The position numbers were made by a program, and so were the translations under genes. A DNA stretch of 18,602 nt from Selenomonas sp. (GTDB taxonomy: Bacteria > Bacillota_C > Negativicutes > Selenomonadales > Selenomonadaceae): the NCBI RefSeq assembly GCF_024699275.1, contig NZ_JAILPX010000062.1:1-18602 (forward strand), in the 5' to 3' direction. Below are positions 14,846 to 18,602 of the stretch, in pieces (the stretch's first letter is position 1; each line of letters begins with the position of its first letter). The notes below the pieces were generated by a model. The model was not told where the DNA came from, did not search any database, and worked only from the letters and a program-made list of their open reading frames with translations.

Positions 14846-14995
14846 ATGCGCGATTGCGAAAAGATTCTGGATCAGAAACTGGGCAGCCGTGAATTCGCTG
14901 AAGCTTTCGAAGCTACTTCTATGGAATATGACTTCATCGATCGTATTGTTGCTGCTTGCGCAAAACTTTCCCCTGTTGAAAAAGGCGAAAACTAA
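14846..14995 (+). CDS. 49-aa protein resembling the N-terminus of XRE/HigA-type antitoxins
   Basis: Translated by hand: starts MRDCEKILDQKLGSREFAEA and ends IVAACAKLSPVEKGEN, 49 aa, acidic and helical. The stretch REFAEAFEATSMEYDFIDRI resembles the helix (PEFREAYEALEPEYELIRAL type) that precedes the helix-turn-helix in many HigA/XRE antitoxins, but here the protein stops before any HTH. The similarity is from memory of the family pattern and is not proven. GGAGGTGA, a near-perfect anti-SD match, lies 9 bases before ATG 14846. It has its own strong promoter enclosed by an inverted repeat and a 17-bp hairpin behind it. No toxin gene is adjacent. Confidence 0.8.
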   Translation: MRDCEKILDQKLGSREFAEAFEATSMEYDFIDRIVAACAKLSPVEKGEN

Positions 14996-15017
14996 TTCCC
15001 TGCATATAGAGCACGAC

Positions 15018-15059
15018 AAATGAGACCGTTGTACTTTTCTTTGTACAACGGTCTCATTT
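15018..15059. terminator. 17-bp perfect hairpin between convergent genes
   Basis: Arms 15018-15034 and 15043-15059 are exact complements (AAATGAGACCGTTGTAC in the left arm) with loop TTTTCTTT. It lies between the 49-aa gene and recX and probably ends transcription from both sides, though the following T-tracts are interrupted (CATTTATTATTATT on plus, GTCGTG on minus). Confidence 0.7.
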
Positions 15060-15068
15060 CATTTATTA

Positions 15069-15560
15069 TTATTCTTCATCCGACAGGAACGACTGGACAG
15101 CCCGATAGATAGCCGAACTGTAATATCCGCGGCGAAACAGGGCAGCCAGCAGTTTCTGCTTATCCTGGCTGCGCTTATACTTGCTCTCCAATACCCGCAG
15201 AGCCTTTTCGTACTCCCGTTCATTGACCGCTTCCCGATCTTCCGGTATGCAGGATTTAACCAGTGCAGAAGGATATCCTCTCTGTTTCAGCTTTTCGCAA
15301 ATCTGCCGCACAGAGTAACTGCTGTCCGTATAAAGATACTGAAACCGCCGGGGGCAGGATTCCGCATCATTCAAATAATGTTTCTCCTGCAGCCGTGCAA
15401 TGGCTGCAGCCGTTTCCTCTTCCTCATAGCCTTTGACCATGAGTTTTTCAAACAACCGGTTCTCACTATACTCCTGACGGGCCAGCATATCCACAGCGGC
15501 CACCAGTGCTGGTTTAGTCGGCTTACGCCTTACCTGCCCTGAACCTTGGTTTCCCCACAT
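15069..15560 (-). CDS. recX: RecA regulator RecX
   Basis: 163-aa RecX family protein, built of tandem three-helix repeats: VDMLARQEYSENRLFEKLMVKGY (first), SYSVRQICEKLKQRGYPSALV (second), and KQKLLAALFRRGYYSSAIYRAV (third). RecX binds RecA filaments and limits or modulates strand exchange. It starts at ATG 15560, 3 bases after the recA stop, with GAGGA inside the end of recA, so the two are one transcript and probably translationally coupled. Confidence 0.93.
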   Translation of the reverse strand: MWGNQGSGQVRRKPTKPALVAAVDMLARQEYSENRLFEKLMVKGYEEEETAAAIARLQEKHYLNDAESCPRRFQYLYTDSSYSVRQICEKLKQRGYPSALVKSCIPEDREAVNEREYEKALRVLESKYKRSQDKQKLLAALFRRGYYSSAIYRAVQSFLSDEE

Positions 15561-15563
15561 GGA

Positions 15564-16646
15564 TTAATCCTCATCCATTTCTTCGTCAGTGGCTGGGGCT
15601 TCTTTTGCCATGGCCTCGTTATCCACCGCCAGTTTTTCCCGAACCTTGTGCTCGATTTCTTCCACCAGCGCCGGGTTCTCTTCCAAGGCCACCTTAGCCT
15701 TTTCCTTGCCCTGTCCTAAACGATTTCCCTCATAGGAATACCAAGCACCGCTCTTATCCACGATTTCCAATTCCACGCCCATGTCAATCAGAGTCCCCAG
15801 ACGGGAAACGCCTTCACCATACATAATATCAAATTCTGCCGTCTTAAAGGGTGGAGCAATCTTATTTTTCACGATTTTGACCTTGGTACGGTTACCTACC
15901 ACATCCGAGCCCTGGGTAATCTTTTCCCCTTTGCGCACTTCCATCCGCACAGAAGAATAGAACTTCAATGCACGGCCACCGGTAGTAACCTCCGGATTGC
16001 CATACGTTACACCAACCTTCTCACGAATCTGGTTGATGAAAATAGCCACAGTCTGGGATTTATTGATTACACCGGTCAGTTTACGCATGGCCTGACTCAT
16101 GAGACGGGCATGAAGGCCCACATGGCTATCGCCCATTTCCCCATCAATTTCAGCCTTAGGAACAAGCGCTGCAACGGAGTCCACCACGATAATATCAATG
16201 GCACCGCTGCGTACCAGGGCATCTACGATATCCAACGCCTGTTCTCCGGTATCCGGCTGAGAAATCAGCAATTCATCAATATCAACGCCCAATTTCTGCG
16301 CATATACCGGGTCCAATGCATGTTCTGCATCAATAAAAGCGGCAATGCCGCCATTTTTCTGAGCTTCTGCAATCATATGCAGCGTAACTGTGGTTTTACC
16401 AGAAGATTCCGGACCATAAATCTCAATAATACGCCCCCGGGGAATACCGCCTGTTCCCAGCGCAATATCGATGGGCAAGATTCCCGTAGGAATAACCGCC
16501 ACATTCATCTGGGCACGGGCATCTCCCAGGCGCATAATCGAACCCTTGCCAAAGTCCTTCTCAATCTTTTTCAAGGCATTGGCCAGGGCCGTTTTCTTGC
16601 TGTCTTCTTCCGTAATCCGTCCAACTTTATCTTTGTCTGCTGCCAT
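15564..16646 (-). CDS. recA: Recombinase RecA
   Basis: 360 aa, full length. Forms ATP-dependent filaments on single-stranded DNA for strand exchange and triggers LexA self-cleavage. Visible hallmarks are Walker A GPESSGKT (78-85), Walker [11 protein letters not shown], the L1/L2 DNA-binding loops ([17 protein letters not shown] and [27 protein letters not shown]) and an acidic tail EEMDED-type end. ATG 16646 has AAGGA about 11 bases upstream. A clear sigma-A promoter lies at 16684-16712. No consensus LexA box of Bacillus or E. coli type is seen near it, so SOS control, if any, uses another operator. Confidence 0.99.
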   Translation of the reverse strand: MAADKDKVGRITEEDSKKTALANALKKIEKDFGKGSIMRLGDARAQMNVAVIPTGILPIDIALGTGGIPRGRIIEIYGPESSGKTTVTLHMIAEAQKNGGIAAFIDAEHALDPVYAQKLGVDIDELLISQPDTGEQALDIVDALVRSGAIDIIVVDSVAALVPKAEIDGEMGDSHVGLHARLMSQAMRKLTGVINKSQTVAIFINQIREKVGVTYGNPEVTTGGRALKFYSSVRMEVRKGEKITQGSDVVGNRTKVKIVKNKIAPPFKTAEFDIMYGEGVSRLGTLIDMGVELEIVDKSGAWYSYEGNRLGQGKEKAKVALEENPALVEEIEHKVREKLAVDNEAMAKEAPATDEEMDED

Positions 16647-16683
16647 TCTATCTGCATCCTTTCTTTCCTAAAACGCTATATTC

Positions 16684-16712
16684 ATTATATAGAAGATGCC
16701 TCTTTTTGGCAA
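16684..16712 (-). promoter_or_regulatory. Sigma-A promoter of recA-recX
   Basis: On the minus strand TTGCCA (16712-16707), 17 bases, perfect TATAAT (16689-16684). The start is predicted near 16677, 31 bases before the ATG. Confidence 0.85.
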
Positions 16713-16720
16713 TCGCAACA

Positions 16721-16760
16721 TAAAAACAAGGCCATCAGCTGAAAAACAGACTGATGACCT
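16721..16760 (-). terminator. Intrinsic terminator of folB
   Basis: Stem GGTCATCAG/CTGATGGCC on the minus strand (16759-16751 and 16738-16730, one G-U pair), 12-base loop, then TTGTTTTTA. It sits between folB and the recA promoter. Confidence 0.85.
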
Positions 16761-16772
16761 CTTCTCATCTTA

Positions 16773-17135
16773 TTATTTCTGATGACGGACCACTTCAACT
16801 TCAACATAGTCAATGGGACCGGAAATCGGTACAGACGGTTTACGGATGCGCGCCATGGCCGTCTTGAAATGCGGATATTTAGCCAACAGCTTATCCCCAA
16901 TGGCAGCAGACAGAGACCCCAGCATGGTATAGCGCTTATTTTCCGTAATATCCTTAACGATATCGTAGACAGCCGCCGTATCAACGCCGTCTTTCAGTTC
17001 ATCTGTCTCTACCAGAGTATCATCCTGGGTTTCGATTTCCACATCAATGTAGAATTTCTGTCCCTGTTCACGTTCATACTCATAAACACCATGGAAACCA
17101 TAGAACATCATGTTGAGAATTCTCACTTTTGCCAT
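16773..17135 (-). CDS. folB: Dihydroneopterin aldolase FolB
   Basis: 120 aa from ATG 17135, which has TAGGAG 8-9 bases upstream; the GTG six codons earlier overlaps that site and is rejected. FolB splits 7,8-dihydroneopterin to 6-hydroxymethyl-dihydropterin and glycolaldehyde in folate synthesis, as an octamer. Family motifs are FYGFHGVYEYEREQGQ with the conserved Glu before the GQ, Tyr57 (DTAAVYDIV), and the catalytic Lys99 in RIRKPSVPI, followed by the beta strand DYVEVEVVR. It stands alone here, without folK or folP beside it, and has its own terminator. A divergent related epimerase function (FolX) is less likely. Confidence 0.9.
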   Translation of the reverse strand: MAKVRILNMMFYGFHGVYEYEREQGQKFYIDVEIETQDDTLVETDELKDGVDTAAVYDIVKDITENKRYTMLGSLSAAIGDKLLAKYPHFKTAMARIRKPSVPISGPIDYVEVEVVRHQK

Positions 17136-17237
17136 TGTGGTCACTCCTATCACTTGTAATTTAGCTTAACCTGCATCAATGATTACAGGATTCTCTATCA
17201 TGTAGATTTCGCTAACCCAGGACAAAATCCTGCCAAA

Positions 17238-17265
17238 AGTATAAAATAATCTTCTCAATCATCAA
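17238..17265 (-). promoter_or_regulatory. Candidate promoter of folB
   Basis: On the minus strand TTGATG (17265-17260), 16 bases, TATACT (17243-17238). The -35 overlaps the last codons of the 25-aa ORF. The leader to folB would be about 95 bases. Confidence 0.4.
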
Positions 17266-17332
17266 ACATTTCTTCCCAACCAGCATAAGCACAAACCAAA
17301 AAGATCAACAATATGATAAACAAATCACCCAT
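17255..17332 (-). CDS. 25-aa single-pass membrane peptide (candidate)
   Basis: Reads MGDLFIILLIFLVCAYAGW followed by EEMFDD and a stop. Residues 4-19 form one hydrophobic helix with an acidic C-terminal tail. TGAGGT lies 6 bases before ATG 17332. It starts 18 bases past the NlpC/P60 terminator hairpin and may be expressed by read-through. A TATAAT at 17349-17344 would start transcription only about 5 bases before the ATG and has no -35. I do not recognise it; it has the size and make-up of bacterial small membrane proteins that attach to larger complexes. Chance ORF status is not excluded. Confidence 0.5.
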   Translation of the reverse strand: MGDLFIILLIFLVCAYAGWEEMFDD

Positions 17333-17349
17333 TTTTGTACCTCATTATA

Positions 17350-17377
17350 GAAAAAGAGGAGAGGCCACGCCTCTCCC
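17350..17377 (-). terminator. Intrinsic terminator of the NlpC/P60 gene
   Basis: Stem GGAGAGGC/GCCTCTCC (17358-17365 and 17369-17376) with a 3-base loop, followed on the minus strand by TCTTTTTC. It begins 11 bases past the stop. Confidence 0.9.
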
Positions 17378-17387
17378 TAAAAGAACA

Positions 17388-18050
17388 TCACATCACCCGG
17401 CGGGCACCAACGTAGCAGCTGCCCCAATAGGAACTGTCTAAAGAAGCTACGCTAACCCCGACACTGGAGGATGCATGAATGAATTGACGATTACCAAGAT
17501 AAATGCCCACATGGGACACCCCTGGACAATACGTCGAAAAGAATACCAAATCTCCCGGCATAGGCTCACCAGTAGGCGAACCCATCTCATACTGGACATC
17601 TGCCGTACGAGGCAGCGAAACGCCAGCATGCGCAAAAACATACTGCACATAGCCAGAGCAATCAAAACCACTGGGGCTGGTGCCACCGAATACATACGGT
17701 ACACCCAGGTACTGCATGGATTCCGAAATAATGGTGCGGTTGATGTAATTGCTGCCATGAGATACCACCGGCATGGATTTGCCAAGAAGTGCCGTATAAG
17801 TGGACGGCCCTACCTGTCCATCTGCAGCCATCCCGTGGGAAGACTGAAATACCTTTACTGCCTCAGCCGTTGCCGGACCGAAATCCCCATCAGCTGATAC
17901 ATCATAACCAAGGCGGACCAACTGTCCTTGTATCTCGGCTACTTCAGTGCCCTGATCTCCTACGCGGAATGCAGACGCACTACACACAGAAAACATGGAC
18001 ATAAGGATCATGGACAGCGCAAATACACGCTTCGTTGCTTTTTTGAACAA
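17388..18050 (-). CDS. Secreted peptidoglycan hydrolase: PG_binding_1 plus NlpC/P60
   Basis: 220 aa if translation starts at the TTG at 18050, which has GAGAGGAG 9 bases upstream. The longer reading (280 aa from 18230) is rejected because its extra N-terminus is the c-di-AMP riboswitch read as protein. A signal peptide (residues 1-27: FKKATKR, a hydrophobic core, SVCSASA) is followed by a peptidoglycan-binding domain (about 28-90; GTEVAEIQGQLVRLGY, DGDFGPATAEAVKVFQ) and an NlpC/P60 endopeptidase domain (about 105-220) with Cys131 (FDCSGYV), His180 (SHVGIYLG) and His192 (FIHASS). It would cleave peptide stems outside the membrane. Control by the c-di-AMP riboswitch is the usual setting for such wall hydrolases. 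Confidence 0.92.
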   Translation of the reverse strand: MFKKATKRVFALSMILMSMFSVCSASAFRVGDQGTEVAEIQGQLVRLGYDVSADGDFGPATAEAVKVFQSSHGMAADGQVGPSTYTALLGKSMPVVSHGSNYINRTIISESMQYLGVPYVFGGTSPSGFDCSGYVQYVFAHAGVSLPRTADVQYEMGSPTGEPMPGDLVFFSTYCPGVSHVGIYLGNRQFIHASSSVGVSVASLDSSYWGSCYVGARRVM

Positions 18051-18090
18051 AAAAGCCAACTCCTCTCTCTGTTCGCTTACGAGGTTAGCT
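18048..18090 (-). terminator. Possible riboswitch-linked terminator overlapping the start codon
   Basis: On the minus strand AGCTAAC (18090-18084), part of the conserved aptamer, can pair with GTTGGCT (18060-18054) in 7 bp including one G-U, followed at once by a run of T (18054-18049). The 3' arm borders the ribosome-binding site, and the T-run contains the TTG start codon. Formation would compete with the ligand-bound aptamer. Inferred only from base pairing. Confidence 0.35.
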
Positions 18091-18222
18091 GCCGGGCTCG
18101 GGTAGAGAAGACCACCCGCTCCATTCCTTACACTGTCAAATAATGTAATCATGAAGTTCGCCCCAAAAACTTGGTTCCCCCGCTCCTGGGTTGGATTCAG
18201 CTTAATCCTATGATTTTTTTCT
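18068..18222 (-). ncRNA. Cyclic di-AMP riboswitch (ydaO-yuaA type)
   Basis: The leader of the NlpC/P60 gene carries the hallmark conserved segments in order on the minus strand: GATTAAGCTGAATCC (near 18204-18190), GGAGCGGGGGAACCAA (near 18185-18170), TTGGGGCGAAC, then CTACCCGAGCCCG (about 18106-18094), and CAGCTAACCTCGTAAGCG (about 18091-18075). These are the diagnostic parts of RF00379. The class binds two c-di-AMP molecules and in characterised cases turns off wall-remodelling and osmolyte genes when the ligand is high. The ribosome-binding site follows within 15 bases of the aptamer. Boundaries are approximate; no convincing sigma-A promoter was found upstream. Confidence 0.95.
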
Positions 18223-18342
18223 AGACCCATAATTTATAATACGACAAAAGTCGCCGTATTCCTGTTTTAATGTTCACCATGAATCTTTCTTTGTGAAACT
18301 CTAACCAATTTTCAGTTTCTTTTCAGAATTCATGCTGACATG

Positions 18343-18374
18343 AAAAGTGGCTGTCTTTTACGACAGCCAACTTA
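18343..18374 (-). terminator. Intrinsic terminator of rnpB
   Basis: Stem TGGCTGTC/GACAGCCA (18348-18355 and 18362-18369), extended by AAG/CTT with one bulged base, followed on the minus strand by CTTTTC. It lies about 20 bases past the RNase P RNA 3' end. Confidence 0.8.
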
Positions 18375-18391
18375 TTTTCATTAAAGGTTGA

Positions 18392-18602
18392 ATAAGCAAT
18401 CAATAAGCCGAGTTTTGTTCCATCCGCGATGCGGAGGTGACAATCATTTATCTAGGCACGACAGTTGCCTGCCGGCTCAAGCGACTCAACCCGGAAGGTT
18501 CCGCGGGCCGCATCATCCCTTCCCTATTTGGTCTTGCTCCGTGTGGGGTTTACCCAAGCCAGCCAGTCACCTGACTGCTGGTGCGCTCTTACCGCACCTT
18601 TC
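18392..18602 (-). ncRNA. rnpB: RNase P RNA, 3' portion (5' part beyond the window)
   Basis: The minus strand carries the catalytic RNA of RNase P, which matures tRNA 5' ends. Conserved stretches in order are GGTGCGGTAAGAGCGCACC (P10/P11 region, at the window edge), GGAGCAAGACCAAATAGGG, GCGGCCCGC, GAGTCGCTTGAGCC, CCTAGATAAATGATTGTC and the 3' conserved region ACAAAACTCGGCTTA. The ACAAAA variant of ACAGAA is within the known ACARAA consensus. It looks like bacterial class A. The 3' end near 18392 is estimated by analogy. The 5' half, including the other strand of P4, lies beyond position 18602. Confidence 0.95.

Noticed and set aside
16110..16742. Plus-strand ORF of 210 aa opposite recA
   Set aside because: Antisense to recA and runs through its promoter; no ribosome-binding site or domain.
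18051..18230. N-terminal 60 residues of a 280-aa reading of the NlpC/P60 gene
   Set aside because: This stretch is the c-di-AMP riboswitch and the ribosome-binding site; the protein sequence has no signal-peptide logic before FKKATKR, and conserved aptamer segments explain the bases.

Overview
The window looks like a chromosomal core region of a low-to-mid GC Firmicute that uses strong AGGAGG ribosome-binding sites. The gene content fits the Negativicutes (Selenomonas/Mitsuokella/Megamonas type): ClpB, an LDH-like malate dehydrogenase, rubredoxin, a pyruvate-carboxylase-like biotin carboxylase, a c-di-AMP riboswitch and a bacterial class A RNase P RNA. The taxonomic placement is inferred from gene style and content; no marker gene was compared.

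Layout from left to right. clpB (58-2631, minus) diverges from a TPR-like protein gene (2802-3506, plus), and a perfect 23-bp inverted repeat lies in the shared promoter region. A convergent zone with two large hairpins follows. Next is a tight minus-strand amino-sugar operon, transcribed rpiR-nagB-nanE-EIICB (7643 down to 3727). Leftward genes continue with tadA, a 95-aa unknown protein, mdh, rubredoxin (52 aa), a PHP phosphoesterase and uvrC. A plus-strand biotin carboxylase and a 49-aa antitoxin-like protein come next. The right part is all minus strand: recA-recX, folB, a 25-aa membrane peptide, an NlpC/P60 hydrolase behind a c-di-AMP riboswitch, and the 3' part of rnpB cut by the window end.

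How the genes work together. The rpiR operon would take up a sugar by PTS and feed it through ManNAc-6-P, GlcNAc-6-P and GlcN-6-P to fructose-6-P, although the deacetylase step (NagA) is not encoded here. Biotin carboxylase and malate dehydrogenase could both serve oxaloacetate/malate metabolism (succinate-propionate fermentation). recA, recX and uvrC are DNA repair genes. The riboswitch links cell-wall hydrolysis to c-di-AMP.

The least explained signals are regulatory or very small: the clpB/TPR palindrome, paired operators in front of rpiR, competing helices in the mdh leader, the 49-aa protein whose promoter sits inside a perfect inverted repeat, the 25-aa membrane peptide, and a possible terminator that overlaps the hydrolase start codon after the riboswitch. 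I found no phage, transposase, CRISPR array or defence island.
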